Source: Aureimonas jatrophae (lineage in GTDB: Bacteria; Pseudomonadota; Alphaproteobacteria; Rhizobiales; Rhizobiaceae). Taken from it: a DNA stretch of 64,000 bases. The stretch covers positions 310,001 to 374,000 of the forward strand of contig NZ_FNIT01000004.1 in assembly GCF_900104035.1 (NCBI RefSeq), given 5' to 3'. The notes below the pieces were generated by a model that was not told the origin of the DNA, searched no databases, and saw only the letters and a program-made list of their open reading frames with translations. Both the position numbers and the translations under genes were made by a program. Positions 17,246 to 27,316 of the stretch are shown piece by piece (position 1 is the first letter of the stretch; each line of letters starts with the position of its first letter).

Positions 17246-18475
17246 ATGTCGAAGATCCATCTTATCCTGAACGGGCTCGCCGCCGCCCTTGCCAGCGTGG
17301 CGGCCGCCGCCTTCGCACTCGCCTTCCTGGGCCTCGGCATCCTGACGCAGGAGGTGACCCCCGCCCGCAGCGCCGAGAGCGGCGCGGCCGCGGCGCCGGC
17401 CGCCATTCCCGCCTCGGTCGCCCGGGTCGAACGGCGCCCAGTGGAGCTGTGGCAGCGCTACTCGGGTCGCCTCGAGGCCGTCGAGCGGGTCGAGATCCGC
17501 TCGCGCGTCGCGGGCGCCGTCGAGAGCGCGCACTTCCGCGAGGGCGCGCTGGTGGAGGAAGGCGCTCCGCTCCTGCGGATCGATCCCGCGCCCTACCAGG
17601 CGGCGGTGGAACGCGCCCAGTCCGACCTTGAGGCGGCGCGTGCGCGCCTCGCCTTCGCCGTCGGCGAGCGCGAGCGCGGCCGCCAGCTCCAGGGCAACCG
17701 CACGATCGCCGCCTCGGAATACGAACGCCGCGTGCAGGCCGCGGCGGAAGCCGAGGCGCAGCTCGCCTCGGCGGAGGCCGCGCTCCGGACCGCCCGCCTC
17801 GACCTGTCCTATACCGATATCCGCGCGCCGGTTTCGGGTCGTATCGGTCGCCTGGAGGTCACCGAGGGCAACCTCGTCTCGGCCGGCGCCGGCTCGCCGG
17901 TTCTGGCCCGCATGGTCTCGGTGGATCCGATCTACGCGACCTTCGATGCCGACGAGGAGAGCGTCGAGCGCCTGCTCCAGGCCTCGAACGGCACCAGCGG
18001 CCTCGACCGCGTTCCCGTGCGGCTCGACCTGTCCGATGGTCGCAGCGTCGAGGGCCGTATCCAGCTCGTGAACCCGAGCGTCGATCCGGTGAACGGCACG
18101 GTCGCGGTGCGCGCCAGCTTCCCGAACGCGGACGGCGCGCTGATGCCCGGCCAGTTCGCCCGGCTGCGCCTCGGCCAGCCCCGTTCCGAGCCCGCGCTTC
18201 TTGTTTCGGAGCGCGCGGTCGGCACGGACCAGAGCAAGCGCTATGTCCTCGTGGTCGACGACCAGGACACGGTCCAGTACCGCGAGGTCGCGCTGGGTGC
18301 GGCGTCCGGCGACATGCGGATCGTCGAGAACGGCCTGGCCGCCGACGAGCGCGTGGTCGTGAACGGCCTGCAGCGCCTGCGCCCCGGCGCCAAGATCGCC
18401 CCCCAGATGGTCTCCATGGAGACCGGCCGCTCGCTCGACCGGCAGGCCAGCGCGGACGTCCCCCCCGCGCACTGA
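17246..18475 (+). CDS. RND efflux periplasmic adaptor (membrane fusion protein, AcrA/MexE type)
   Basis: 409 residues. An N-terminal hydrophobic segment (about 9-33) is followed by the usual adaptor order: barrel-sandwich hybrid (R-Y-S-G-R-L-E-A-V-E-R-V-E-I-R-S-R-V-A-G...), alpha-helical hairpin (about 110-170, Ala/Glu/Arg-rich coiled coil), returning lipoyl half (D-I-R-A-P-V-S-G-R-I-G), beta-barrel, and membrane-proximal domain. There is no N-terminal lipobox Cys. It bridges the inner-membrane pump 106 bp downstream to an outer-membrane channel. That channel is not encoded here, so a TolC-like protein must come from elsewhere. Confidence 0.9.
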   Translation: MSKIHLILNGLAAALASVAAAAFALAFLGLGILTQEVTPARSAESGAAAAPAAIPASVARVERRPVELWQRYSGRLEAVERVEIRSRVAGAVESAHFREGALVEEGAPLLRIDPAPYQAAVERAQSDLEAARARLAFAVGERERGRQLQGNRTIAASEYERRVQAAAEAEAQLASAEAALRTARLDLSYTDIRAPVSGRIGRLEVTEGNLVSAGAGSPVLARMVSVDPIYATFDADEESVERLLQASNGTSGLDRVPVRLDLSDGRSVEGRIQLVNPSVDPVNGTVAVRASFPNADGALMPGQFARLRLGQPRSEPALLVSERAVGTDQSKRYVLVVDDQDTVQYREVALGAASGDMRIVENGLAADERVVVNGLQRLRPGAKIAPQMVSMETGRSLDRQASADVPPAH

Positions 18476-18483
18476 TCGGCACC

Positions 18484-18546
18484 CCCGGCGGGGTCTCTCC
18501 CGCTCCGCCGGGCTCCCGAGGGCCTGCCGGCGAGCCCGCCGGCAGG
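18484..18546 (+). repeat. Tandem hairpins between adaptor and pump genes
   Basis: Two successive inverted repeats fill the intercistronic gap: 8-bp arms CCCGGCGG/CCGCCGGG (18484-18491, 18505-18512) and 9-bp arms CCTGCCGGC/GCCGGCAGG (18523-18531, 18538-18546). They may stabilise the upstream message or tune pump expression; there is no T-tract. Confidence 0.45.
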
Positions 18547-18581
18547 TTCTCGCGCCCGCTCCCCCTCCAAGGTTTACCGCC

Positions 18582-21500
18582 GTGAACATCTCCCGGTTCT
18601 TCATCGACCGCCCGGTCTTTGCGGGCGTCCTGTCCGTCATGATCTTTCTGGGCGGCCTTCTATCGATCTTCGCCCTGCCGATCTCGGAATACCCGGAGGT
18701 CGTGCCCCCGTCGGTCGTGGTGCGCGCGACCTATCCCGGCGCCAACCCGGCCGTGATCGCCGAAACCGTGGCGACGCCGCTGGAAGAACAGATCAACGGC
18801 GTGGAGGACATGCTCTACATGTCCAGCCAGGCCACCACCGACGGCGTGATGCAGCTCACCGTCACGTTCCGCATCGGCACCGACCCCGACCAGGCGCAGC
18901 AGCTCGTGCAGAACCGCGTGGCGCAGGCCGAGCCGCGCCTGCCCGAAGAGGTCCGTCGCCTCGGCGTCTCGGTGGTGAAGTCCTCGCCCGACCTGATGCT
19001 GGTGGTTCACCTCACCTCGCCGAACGGTCGCTACGACCTGACGTACCTGCGCAACTACGCGCTTCTCAACGTGCGCGACCGCCTCGCGCGCATCGACGGC
19101 ATGGGCCAGGTCCAGCTCTTCGGCTCGGGCGACTATTCCATGCGCATCTGGCTCGATCCCGAAAGGACCGCGAGCCGCGGCTTGTCGGCGAACGACGTCG
19201 TCACCGCCATTCGAGAGCAGAACGTTCAGGCGGCGGCCGGCGTCATCGGCGCCTCGCCGAGCGTGCCGGGCGTGGAGTTCCAGCTGTCGGTCAACGCGCA
19301 GGGACGCCTCAAGGACGCCGAGGAGTTCGCCGACATCATCGTGCGCACCGACCCGCAGACGGGGGCCATCACGCGCATCCGCGACATCGGCCGCGTCGAG
19401 CTCGGCGCCTCGGAATACGCCTTGCGCTCGCTCCTCTCCAACGAGCCCGCCGTCGCCATCCCCGTGTTCCAGGCGCCGGGCTCCAACGCCATCGCGATCG
19501 CCGACCAGGTCCGCTCGATCATGGCGGAGATCAAGCAGACCATGCCCGAGGGCGTGGACTACGAGATCGTCTACGACACGACGCAGTTCGTGCGCGCCTC
19601 GATCGACGCCGTGGTGCACACGCTCCTGGAGGCGGTCGTTCTGGTGGTGCTGGTGGTCGTGGTGTTCCTCCAGACCTGGCGCGCCTCGATCATCCCGCTT
19701 CTCGCCGTTCCGGTGTCGATCGTCGGCACGTTCGCGGTGATGCATCTCCTCGGCTTCTCGATCAACGCGCTCTCGCTGTTCGGCCTGGTTCTGGCCATCG
19801 GCATCGTCGTCGACGACGCGATCGTCGTGGTCGAGAACGTCGAGCGCAACATCGAGAACGGCCTGTCGCCCCGCGAGGCGACCTACCAGGCGATGCGCGA
19901 GGTGTCGGGTCCGATCGTTGCGATCGCGCTGGTGCTGGTCGCCGTGTTCGTGCCGCTCGCCTTCATATCGGGGCTCACGGGCCAGTTCTACCGCCAGTTC
20001 GCGCTGACGCTCGCGATCTCCACCGTCATCTCGGCCTTCAACTCGCTGACGCTCTCGCCGGCGCTGGCCGCCCTTCTCCTGCGCGGCCACGATGCGCCGA
20101 AGGACCGCCTGACGCGCGTCCTCGACGCCTCGCTCGGCTGGTTCTTCCGGGGCTTCAACCGCTTCTTCGGGGCGGCCTCGCGCAGCTACGGACGCGGGGT
20201 GGGCGGGGTCATCACCCGCAAGGGCGCGACGCTCGGGCTCTATGTCTTGCTGGTCGCCTTGACCGGCGTTCTCTTCCAGAAGGTGCCCGGCGGCTTCGTG
20301 CCGGCACAGGACAAGCAGTATCTGGTGGGCTTCGCGCAGCTGCCCGACGGCGCCTCGCTCGACCGCACCGATGCGGTGGCCGGCCGCATGGGCGAGATCG
20401 CCCTGACCGTGCCCGGCGTGGAGTCGACGCTCGCCTTCCCGGGCCTGTCGATCAACGGCTTCACCAACTCCTCCAACGCGGCGGTCGTGTTCCTGACGCT
20501 CGCGCCCTTCGAGGACCGCACGACGCCCGAGCTGTCGGCGGGCGCCATCGCGCAACAGCTGAACGGGCAGTTCGCCGGCATCGAGGAAGCCTTCACCGCG
20601 ATCTTCCCGCCGCCCCCGGTGCAGGGTCTCGGCACGATCGGCGGCTTCAAGCTGCAGATCGAGGATCGTGCGGGCCAGGGCTACCAGGCGCTCGACGATG
20701 CGGTGCAGGGCTTCCTCGCCAAGGCCTACCAGGCTCCGGAACTGACCGGGATGTTCACCGGCTACGGCATCGACGTGCCCCAGCTCTTCGCCGACGTCGA
20801 CCGCGCGCGGGCCCGGCAGCTGAACGTGCCGATCACCGAGATCTTCAACACGCTGCAGATCTATCTCGGCTCGCTCTACGTCAACGACTTCAACGAGTTC
20901 GGCCGCACCTACTCGGTGCGCGTCCAGGCCGACGCGCCCTATCGCGCCAAGGCGGAGGATATCGGCAGCCTGAAGGTGCGCTCCAACGGGGGTGAGATGA
21001 TCCCGCTCTCGGCCCTGATGCGCATCGACACGGTGGCGGGCCCCGAGCGCGCGCTGCGCTACAACGGGTTCCTCGCCGCCGACGTCAACGGCAACGCCGC
21101 GCCCGGCTTCTCGTCGGGCCAGGCGCAGGCCGCGGTGGAGCGGATCGCGGCCGAGACGCTGCCGCCGGGCTTCCAGTTCGAATGGACCGAGCTCACCTAC
21201 CAGGAGATCATCGCGGGCAACTCCGGCGTCGTGATCTTCCCGCTCGCGCTTCTGCTCGTGTTCCTGGTGCTGGCCGCCCAGTACGAGAGCCTGACGCTGC
21301 CCGTCTCGATCCTCCTGATCGTGCCGGCCGGCCTGTTCTCGGCGCTCGCCGGCATCTGGCTGACGGGGGGCGACAACAACATCTTCACCCAGATCGGCCT
21401 GATCGTGCTGGTGGGCCTGTCGGCCAAGAACGCGATCCTGATCGTGGAGTTCGCGCGCGAGCTGGAGATGGAGGGGCGAACGGCGCGCGAGGCGGCGGTG

Positions 21501-21791
21501 GAAGCGGCGCGGCTGCGGCTTCGCCCGATCCTGATGACCTCGCTGGCCTTCGTGATGGGCGTCCTGCCGCTGGTGCTCTCGACGGGGGCGGGTGCGGAGA
21601 TGCGCTCGGCCATGGGCATCGCGGTGTTCTCGGGCATGATCGGCGTCACGCTGTTCGGCCTGTTCCTGACGCCGCTCTTCTACGTCCTCGTGCGCAGCCT
21701 CGGGACCCGGCGGCGCCGGGCACCGGCGGCCGCGACGGGCCCGACGCCCGCGCTGCTCTCGCCCGAGGCGAGCGCCACCGCGATCCCGTGA
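18582..21791 (+). CDS. RND multidrug efflux permease (AcrB/MexF family)
   Basis: 1069-residue inner-membrane drug/proton antiporter of full family length. It opens with F-F-I-D-R-P-V-F-A and has the A-T-Y-P-G-A-N-P porter motif. It has 12 predicted helices in two 6-helix halves and two large periplasmic loops. Helix 4 keeps the adjacent Asp pair in G-I-V-V-D-D-A-I-V, and helix 10 has V-G-L-S-A-K-N-A-I-L with the proton-relay Lys. GTG start at 18582 with AAGG upstream. It presumably forms a tripartite pump with the preceding adaptor under control of the TetR gene. Confidence 0.93.
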   Translation: MNISRFFIDRPVFAGVLSVMIFLGGLLSIFALPISEYPEVVPPSVVVRATYPGANPAVIAETVATPLEEQINGVEDMLYMSSQATTDGVMQLTVTFRIGTDPDQAQQLVQNRVAQAEPRLPEEVRRLGVSVVKSSPDLMLVVHLTSPNGRYDLTYLRNYALLNVRDRLARIDGMGQVQLFGSGDYSMRIWLDPERTASRGLSANDVVTAIREQNVQAAAGVIGASPSVPGVEFQLSVNAQGRLKDAEEFADIIVRTDPQTGAITRIRDIGRVELGASEYALRSLLSNEPAVAIPVFQAPGSNAIAIADQVRSIMAEIKQTMPEGVDYEIVYDTTQFVRASIDAVVHTLLEAVVLVVLVVVVFLQTWRASIIPLLAVPVSIVGTFAVMHLLGFSINALSLFGLVLAIGIVVDDAIVVVENVERNIENGLSPREATYQAMREVSGPIVAIALVLVAVFVPLAFISGLTGQFYRQFALTLAISTVISAFNSLTLSPALAALLLRGHDAPKDRLTRVLDASLGWFFRGFNRFFGAASRSYGRGVGGVITRKGATLGLYVLLVALTGVLFQKVPGGFVPAQDKQYLVGFAQLPDGASLDRTDAVAGRMGEIALTVPGVESTLAFPGLSINGFTNSSNAAVVFLTLAPFEDRTTPELSAGAIAQQLNGQFAGIEEAFTAIFPPPPVQGLGTIGGFKLQIEDRAGQGYQALDDAVQGFLAKAYQAPELTGMFTGYGIDVPQLFADVDRARARQLNVPITEIFNTLQIYLGSLYVNDFNEFGRTYSVRVQADAPYRAKAEDIGSLKVRSNGGEMIPLSALMRIDTVAGPERALRYNGFLAADVNGNAAPGFSSGQAQAAVERIAAETLPPGFQFEWTELTYQEIIAGNSGVVIFPLALLLVFLVLAAQYESLTLPVSILLIVPAGLFSALAGIWLTGGDNNIFTQIGLIVLVGLSAKNAILIVEFARELEMEGRTAREAAVEAARLRLRPILMTSLAFVMGVLPLVLSTGAGAEMRSAMGIAVFSGMIGVTLFGLFLTPLFYVLVRSLGTRRRRAPAAATGPTPALLSPEASATAIP

Positions 21792-21852
21792 CCCGTTGAC
21801 ATCCTCCGGTTCGTGGCGGACCCATCCCGCCCGGACCGGAGGAGAACAGCCC

Positions 21853-23262
21853 ATGCTGCGACAGGTTTCGAGCCAGGAGAACACGGCCGCCCTCGTGGAG
21901 CGGCTGCGCGCGTTTCTAGGCGAGCGCTGCACCACCAGCGTCTCGGAGCGCGAGCATCACGGGCGCGGCGAGTCCTACCATCCCGTGCGGGCCCCGGACG
22001 CGGTCTGCTATCCCCTCTCCACCGAGGAGGTCGCCGGCATCGTGCGCCTCTGCGCGGAGCACGACGTGCCGGTGATCGCCTTCGGCGCCGGCACCTCGCT
22101 GGAAGGGCACCTCGCGGCGCTCAAGGGTGGCATCTCGATCGACATGCGCCGCATGGACCAGGTCCTCGCCGTTCATGCCGAGGACCTCGACGCCACGGTC
22201 CAGGCGGGCGTCACGCGCAAGCAGCTCAACGCGCATCTGCGCGACACCGGCCTCTTCTTCGCGATCGATCCGGGCGCAGACGCCACGCTCGGCGGCATGG
22301 CGGCGACGCGCGCGTCCGGCACGGCCGCCGTGCGCTACGGCACGATGCGCGAGAACGTCGTCTCGCTCACCGTGGTCATGGCCGACGGGCGCATCGTCAA
22401 GACCGCCAGCCGGGCGCGCAAGTCGTCGGCGGGCTACGACCTCACCCGCCTCTTCGTCGGCTCGGAGGGCACGCTCGGCATCATCACGGAAGTGACCGTG
22501 CGCCTCCACGGCCAGCCGGAAGCCGTGCGCGCGGCGATCTGCACCTTTCCCGATGTCGCGAGCACCGTGCGCACCGCGATCGAGACCGTCCAGTGCGGCG
22601 TTCCGGTGGGACGCATGGAGTTCCTGGACGCGGCCGCCATTCGCGCCGTGAACCGGCACAGCGGTCTCTCGCTCGCCGAGGCACCGACCCTGTTCTTCGA
22701 GTTCGCGGGAAGCCTCGCTGCGATCGCCGGCGAGACCGAGACGGTCGCCGAGATCGCGCGCGGCAACGGCGCGCAAGGCTGGAGCTTTGCGGACGGGGCC
22801 GAGGAGCGGGCGCGGCTCTGGCACGCGCGCCACGAGTTCCACTACGCGATGCTGGCGCTGCGCCCGGGCGCGACGGCCTGGGCGACCGATGCCTGCGTGC
22901 CGGTCTCGGCGCTCGCTGCCTGCATCGAGGCCGCCTGCCGGGAGGCTGCCGACGCGCCCTTCCCGGCGGCCGCCGTCGGCCATGTCGGCGACGGCAACTT
23001 CCACATGAGCTACGTGATCGACACCGGCGACCCGGCCGAGGTCGCGCGGGCCGAGCGCCTCAACGCCGCGCTCGTGAAGCGCGCGCTGGAGGCCGGCGGC
23101 ACCTGCACCGGCGAGCACGGGGTGGGCTACGGCAAGGCACGCTATCTCGTCGCCGAGCACGGCGCGGAAGCGGTCGACGTCATGCGTCTCCTGAAGTCGG
23201 CGCTCGACCCGCAGAACATCCTCAACCCCGGCAAGGTCCTGCCGGCGGCGGACGAGGGCTGA
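21853..23262 (+). CDS. FAD-linked D-lactate/glycolate-type dehydrogenase
   Basis: 469 residues, VAO/PCMH flavoprotein family. It has the FAD-binding P-V-I-A-F-G-A-G-T-S-L-E-G-H stretch (about 75-88), D-P-G-A-D-A-T-L-G-G-M and G-S-E-G-T-L-G-I-I-T-E in the PCMH domain. The C-terminal oxidase domain has H-V-G-D-G-N-F-H (about 377-384) and G-E-H-G-V-G, which are the substrate/flavin His motifs of GlcD and D-lactate dehydrogenase (cytochrome). There is no signal peptide, so it is probably a peripheral inner-membrane enzyme feeding electrons to quinone or cytochrome c. ATG at 21853 follows GGAGGAG, which excludes the longer frame. It ends 4 bp from the convergent glycosyltransferase. Confidence 0.88.
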   Translation: MLRQVSSQENTAALVERLRAFLGERCTTSVSEREHHGRGESYHPVRAPDAVCYPLSTEEVAGIVRLCAEHDVPVIAFGAGTSLEGHLAALKGGISIDMRRMDQVLAVHAEDLDATVQAGVTRKQLNAHLRDTGLFFAIDPGADATLGGMAATRASGTAAVRYGTMRENVVSLTVVMADGRIVKTASRARKSSAGYDLTRLFVGSEGTLGIITEVTVRLHGQPEAVRAAICTFPDVASTVRTAIETVQCGVPVGRMEFLDAAAIRAVNRHSGLSLAEAPTLFFEFAGSLAAIAGETETVAEIARGNGAQGWSFADGAEERARLWHARHEFHYAMLALRPGATAWATDACVPVSALAACIEAACREAADAPFPAAAVGHVGDGNFHMSYVIDTGDPAEVARAERLNAALVKRALEAGGTCTGEHGVGYGKARYLVAEHGAEAVDVMRLLKSALDPQNILNPGKVLPAADEG

Positions 23263-23266
23263 TCCC

Positions 23267-24301
23267 TCACGCGGCTCTGAGGTCGCGCAGGAAGCCGCGC
23301 GTCACGAGATCGTCCGACGACCGGTAGCGCACCGAGTGCTCGTAGCGGAAGTCGGTCGCCGGACCGAACGCGCCGCTGTCGAGGATGTCCTTGTAGAACT
23401 GCGAACCGTTGAAGTGCGAGCCGCGCTCGGCGATCTGGCGGAAGGTCTCGACCGAGCCCGGCGCGAACTTGTGGTGCAGGAGCACGGCGTCGGGCGGCGC
23501 GAAGTTGCGGGCCAGCGGCAGCGGCCCGTGGTGGCTGCCCCCGGCGAACGCGAGCCGCCTGTCGGCGAAGACCAGCGGGAACTTCGTCATCCGCATGGAT
23601 GTGCCGTAGAGCCGGTTGCGCGGCCCGCCCCGGATCGAGGTGCAGAACTTCTCGTCGCCGACCGTGTAGTGCGAGCCGTCGAGAAAGGGACAGTTCTCCG
23701 TCGGAAAGGCAGCCGGGTCGGCGGGCGGCTTCAGCGCGCCGATGGGCCCGTCGGGGTAGAGGTCGAGCATCGGCGCCATCGCCCGCTTCAGGCCGGCGCG
23801 CTCGAGATCGGCCAGGAAGGCCTCGAGGGGCCGCGTCTCGCAGCCCGGAAACACGAGGTACTCGTCGCAGTCCACCGACAGGTACCAACGGCCGCGACCG
23901 AAGCGGTCCACCAGCTGGTCGCGCCAGACGAGGCCGCCCCCGGCCCGCCGGAAATCCACGTTCGAGGTGAACAACGCGACGTCGCCTTGCGCGGCGAGGA
24001 AGTCCGCGCTCCCGTCCGCCGAGCGGTCGTCCACCGCCGCGAAGTGCCGCAGGCCGAGCCGCCGGTGATGCGCCAGAAACGAGGGCAGCGTCGCCATGCC
24101 GTCGCGCACCGTGAACAGGACGACCGGCTCCCGCGCACCGGGCGGGGGCGGCTGGGTGCCGTGGGGCACGAGGTCGATGCCGCGCCGGGACGGAGCGCGT
24201 CGCCGCCAGCGCCGGTCGCGCCAGGCCAGGGCGAGGCGGCGCAGCGGCGACAGTCGGCCATAGCCGGCCCAGGGCGGCGAATGGGTGTCGGGATAGATCA
24301 C
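23267..24301 (-). CDS. Glycosyltransferase, GT-A fold (GT2/GT92-like)
   Basis: 344 residues. F-T-V-R-D-G-M-A-T-L-P-S-F-L-A-H-H-R-R-L-G resembles the nucleotide-sugar domain start of GT2/GT92 proteins. V-D-D-R-S-A-D-G-S follows, and D-C-D-E-Y-L-V-F-P (about 134-142) supplies the metal-binding D-x-D. There is no membrane helix. The GTG start overlaps the stop of the upstream glycosyltransferase (GTGA), so the two are translated together and probably act on the same glycan, perhaps a capsule, exopolysaccharide or protein/lipid decoration. Acceptor unknown. Confidence 0.82.
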   Translation of the reverse strand: MIYPDTHSPPWAGYGRLSPLRRLALAWRDRRWRRRAPSRRGIDLVPHGTQPPPPGAREPVVLFTVRDGMATLPSFLAHHRRLGLRHFAAVDDRSADGSADFLAAQGDVALFTSNVDFRRAGGGLVWRDQLVDRFGRGRWYLSVDCDEYLVFPGCETRPLEAFLADLERAGLKRAMAPMLDLYPDGPIGALKPPADPAAFPTENCPFLDGSHYTVGDEKFCTSIRGGPRNRLYGTSMRMTKFPLVFADRRLAFAGGSHHGPLPLARNFAPPDAVLLHHKFAPGSVETFRQIAERGSHFNGSQFYKDILDSGAFGPATDFRYEHSVRYRSSDDLVTRGFLRDLRAA

Positions 24302-25566
24302 CGCCGCTCCATGGCACGGCGCACGAGCTCGTGGAAGCGGTCGATATGCGGGCCGGGCCGCGCGCGGCTCGCGGCCGTCTCGAGCGCTCCGCGGCTGAAG
24401 CGGGCGTAGCTCGCCTCGTCGTCCGTGATGCGCCGGATCGCGTCGGCCAGGGCGCCCGGATCGGGCAGCCGCGGCGCGCCGATGCTGTCGCCCGCCGGAT
24501 CGTAGACCAGCGGATACACGTCGCTGGCGTCGCCGCCGAAGCCGGCCAGGCGTGCGAGCGGCAGCGTCGGCCGGACGCACAGGCCCGACACGCCGTCCCG
24601 CATCGCCTCCGGCAGGCCGTCCACCGCGGTCGCGACCGAGGGCACGCCGAAGCCGGCCGCCTCGGGGCAGACCGTGCCGAAGGGCTCCCGAAGCGCCGGG
24701 TGCAGCAGAAGGTCGATGCCGTCGAAGAAGCCCGTCATGTTTCGGACCTGTCCGAGGAACCGGACCCGGTCTTCCACGCCGCGACGGCGGGCGACCGCCT
24801 CCATGTTCGACCGGTCGGGCCCCTCGCCCGCCACCAGGAGCTCCGCCGCGCGCCCGCCGGCCGTCAGGTCGGCCAGCGCGTGCACGGCGAGAACGCCGCC
24901 CTTGAAGGCGCGCAACCGTCCCGCAAAGCCGAGCCGCAGCACCCGGTCGGGATCGATCCGACGCTCGGTCGCCGCGGCCGGCGCGTTCCACACGCAGGGC
25001 GACAGGATCTCGACGGGCGCCTCGATCCGCCAGATCTCTTCCAGCATGCGCCGGCTGGCATGGGAGTTGGCGAGAATCAGGTCGTGGCCGGTCCGGAAGG
25101 CGTCCGGCAGGGTCTTCTCGCGCCCGAACCAGACCGCACCGCGCTCCCAGTAGAGCGAGGCGGCCCGCGCGCCCCGGGCCGTGCGGATCGCGCGAAGGTC
25201 GCCGGGCAGGTTGATGTTGACGGCGGCGTCGATCTCCCAGCGCCGCGCCGCGTGCGTCAGGCGGTGCTGGCGCAGCCCCTTCGGCAGGACCACGCCGTGG
25301 AACAGCCGGGGATCGACGGGCGGCGCGGCGAGCGCGGCGGTGATCTCCGCGATCCCGTGCGCGGGATCGCGACCGTCCAGGGTCAGGAAATGGCGGAAGC
25401 GCGGATCGTCGCGCGTGGCCTGGAGAAAGGCGGCGAACTGGACCTGAATGCCGCCCCAGTTGCGCGAGGACAGCGGAAGCTGATGCAGGATGGCGAGAGG
25501 CCGCAACGTCCGGTCCTTGCGATCGCGTGGTCCGCCGGCGAGACCGGCGGCGAGGCGCCTTCGCAC
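24298..25566 (-). CDS. Glycosyltransferase family 4 (group 1, GT-B fold)
   Basis: Up to 422 residues. An N-terminal acceptor domain (L-S-S-R-N-W-G-G-I-Q-V-Q-F) is followed by the nucleotide-sugar domain: R-L-G-F-A-G-R-L-R-A-F-K-G-G, L-L-V-A-G-E-G-P-D, V-R-F-L-G-Q-V and the E-x7-E-like catalytic motif in P-A-L-R-E-P-F-G-T-V-C-P-E-A-A-G. It is a retaining-type transferase. The assigned GTG start at 25566 is uncertain; a shorter start near L-R-P-L-A-I-L (residue 21) is possible. It is co-translated with the downstream GT-A gene; no polymerase or flippase is nearby. Confidence 0.82.
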   Translation of the reverse strand: MRRRLAAGLAGGPRDRKDRTLRPLAILHQLPLSSRNWGGIQVQFAAFLQATRDDPRFRHFLTLDGRDPAHGIAEITAALAAPPVDPRLFHGVVLPKGLRQHRLTHAARRWEIDAAVNINLPGDLRAIRTARGARAASLYWERGAVWFGREKTLPDAFRTGHDLILANSHASRRMLEEIWRIEAPVEILSPCVWNAPAAATERRIDPDRVLRLGFAGRLRAFKGGVLAVHALADLTAGGRAAELLVAGEGPDRSNMEAVARRRGVEDRVRFLGQVRNMTGFFDGIDLLLHPALREPFGTVCPEAAGFGVPSVATAVDGLPEAMRDGVSGLCVRPTLPLARLAGFGGDASDVYPLVYDPAGDSIGAPRLPDPGALADAIRRITDDEASYARFSRGALETAASRARPGPHIDRFHELVRRAMERR

Positions 25567-25645
25567 GGCCGAGGCCGCGCGACAACGGCTGCGGATGCCC
25601 GACGACCGGCACCCGCATCACGGCTTCGTGAAACCGGGTGCCGCC

Positions 25646-27316
25646 TCAGGCGCTGAGCCGCTCGAAGCTTGCACCAACAGCGCGCTCCGGTGCGAGGCGG
25701 GCGATCCCGCGCCCCGCCGGCCGGGACCGATCGGCCGAAGTGGCCACCGGCCTTCCGGCGTCCGGAGCCGCAGGGCGGGCCTTCTCCTCGTGCGCCAACT
25801 GGAAGAACGCGGCCCGCTCATCGAGCCGGCTCGCCTCGTCCGACAGGGCGGTCGCCGTCGCGGCCATCTCGGCGGCCGCACCGGCATTGGCCTGCGTCAC
25901 CTGGTCGAGCTGGACGATGGCCTGGTTGATCTGCTCGATGCCCACCGACTGCTCACGGCACGCCGCCGCGATCTCGCCCACCAGTTCCGCCGTGCGATTG
26001 ATATCGGGCACCATCCGGCCGAGCACCTCGCCCGCCTGTTCGGCCGCCAGAAGCGTCCGGTTCGACAGGTCGCCAATCTCCTGCGCCGTCTCGCCGGAGC
26101 GCTCGGCGAGCTTGCGCACCTCGCTCGCCACCACCGCGAACCCCTTGCCGTGCGCGCCCGCGCGCGCCGCCTCGATCGCCGCGTTCAGGGCCAGAAGATC
26201 GGTCTGGCGCGCGATCTCCTGCACGATCGCGATCTTCCCAGCGATCTGGCGCATGGCCTCGACCGACTGGCGCACGGCGTCGCCGCTGGCATGCGCGCCG
26301 TTTCTCGCCTGCAGCGCGATGCGGTCGGTCTCGCGCGCGTTGTCGGCGTTCTGGCGCAGGTTGGCGGCCATCTCCTCGATCGCCGCCGAGGCCTCCTCGG
26401 ACGCGGCCGCTTGTTCCGCCGAGCCCGAGGACAGCTGCTCGGCCGTGGCCGCCGCCTGCGACGATCCGGCGGCGACGTGACCCGCCGACCCCCGGACGCC
26501 GCCGGCGATCTCGTTCAAGCGCAGGCGCATGCGCGACAGGTCGTCCAGCAGGTCGCCGATCTCATCGCGCCGCCGATGAACGACCGGCTGCGAGACGTCG
26601 CCCTGGCTGATCCGCCCGACATGCGAGGCGGTGAGGCGCAGACCCGACAGGATCGAGCGCACGAGAAGACACGCGCAGCCCAGGCCCGTCACGAACGCGC
26701 CCGCCACGAGCGCGATCAGAAGCAGGCGCGTCGAGGCATAGGTCTCGGCGGAACTCGCCAGGAAGCTGTCGGCACGCGTGCGGGCCCGGTCGGCCAGCGC
26801 ATCCAGCCGCTCGCTCGCCCGCGTCGCGGCCGGGATCTGTTGTTCGTTGATGAAGCGCATCGCCTCGCTGTCGGAGCGGGCGACGTCGCCCGAACCGTTC
26901 GCGCCGGCGGCGTCCGCGGCCAGCTCGAACGCCCGGTCGGTGACGGTCCGGGTCTGCGTCAGCAACGGGGCGAGGTCCGCCACCTCGGCCCGGCCGGACT
27001 CCGACTGCACCGCCCCGAGAAAGCGTTGCAACTGCGCCGTGCTGTCGGTCCAGGTCTCGTCATAGGCCCGGCGCAGCGCCACGATCTCGTTCGCATCGGT
27101 CGACAGCAGCGCCCGCAGGACGGCGCGGCGCACCGACTGCAGGTCGGCCTGCAGCGCGCCGATCGCCTGAACCTGCTGGAAGGGGCGCGTCGCAAAGGCG
27201 GTGAACGTGTCGTTGGTGGTCTTCAGGCTGAGGATGCCGAACGTTCCGGCGGCGGCCGACAGAAGAAGAACGGCGGCGAAGCTTCCGATCAGCTTCGCCC
27301 TGAGATCGAGGCGCAT
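25646..27316 (-). CDS. Methyl-accepting chemotaxis protein
   Basis: 556 residues. TM1 (about 8-28), a helical periplasmic four-helix-bundle-like sensor (30-185), TM2 (about 188-212), HAMP (about 213-265, with [10 protein letters not shown]), and a cytoplasmic signalling hairpin. The hairpin contains the conserved tip [16 protein letters not shown] and [20 protein letters not shown]. The start M-R-L-D-L-R-A-K at 27316 precedes TM1; further upstream codons look non-coding. No chemotaxis cheA/W operon or C-terminal CheR pentapeptide is seen, so it would plug into a distant system. Confidence 0.92.
   Translation of the reverse strand: MRLDLRAKLIGSFAAVLLLSAAAGTFGILSLKTTNDTFTAFATRPFQQVQAIGALQADLQSVRRAVLRALLSTDANEIVALRRAYDETWTDSTAQLQRFLGAVQSESGRAEVADLAPLLTQTRTVTDRAFELAADAAGANGSGDVARSDSEAMRFINEQQIPAATRASERLDALADRARTRADSFLASSAETYASTRLLLIALVAGAFVTGLGCACLLVRSILSGLRLTASHVGRISQGDVSQPVVHRRRDEIGDLLDDLSRMRLRLNEIAGGVRGSAGHVAAGSSQAAATAEQLSSGSAEQAAASEEASAAIEEMAANLRQNADNARETDRIALQARNGAHASGDAVRQSVEAMRQIAGKIAIVQEIARQTDLLALNAAIEAARAGAHGKGFAVVASEVRKLAERSGETAQEIGDLSNRTLLAAEQAGEVLGRMVPDINRTAELVGEIAAACREQSVGIEQINQAIVQLDQVTQANAGAAAEMAATATALSDEASRLDERAAFFQLAHEEKARPAAPDAGRPVATSADRSRPAGRGIARLAPERAVGASFERLSA

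Noticed and set aside
23267-25621. Apparent fusion of two glycosyltransferases in one 784-codon frame
   Set aside because: The first 440 codons are the wrong frame over the GT4 gene; the two enzymes are separate genes overlapping by GTGA.
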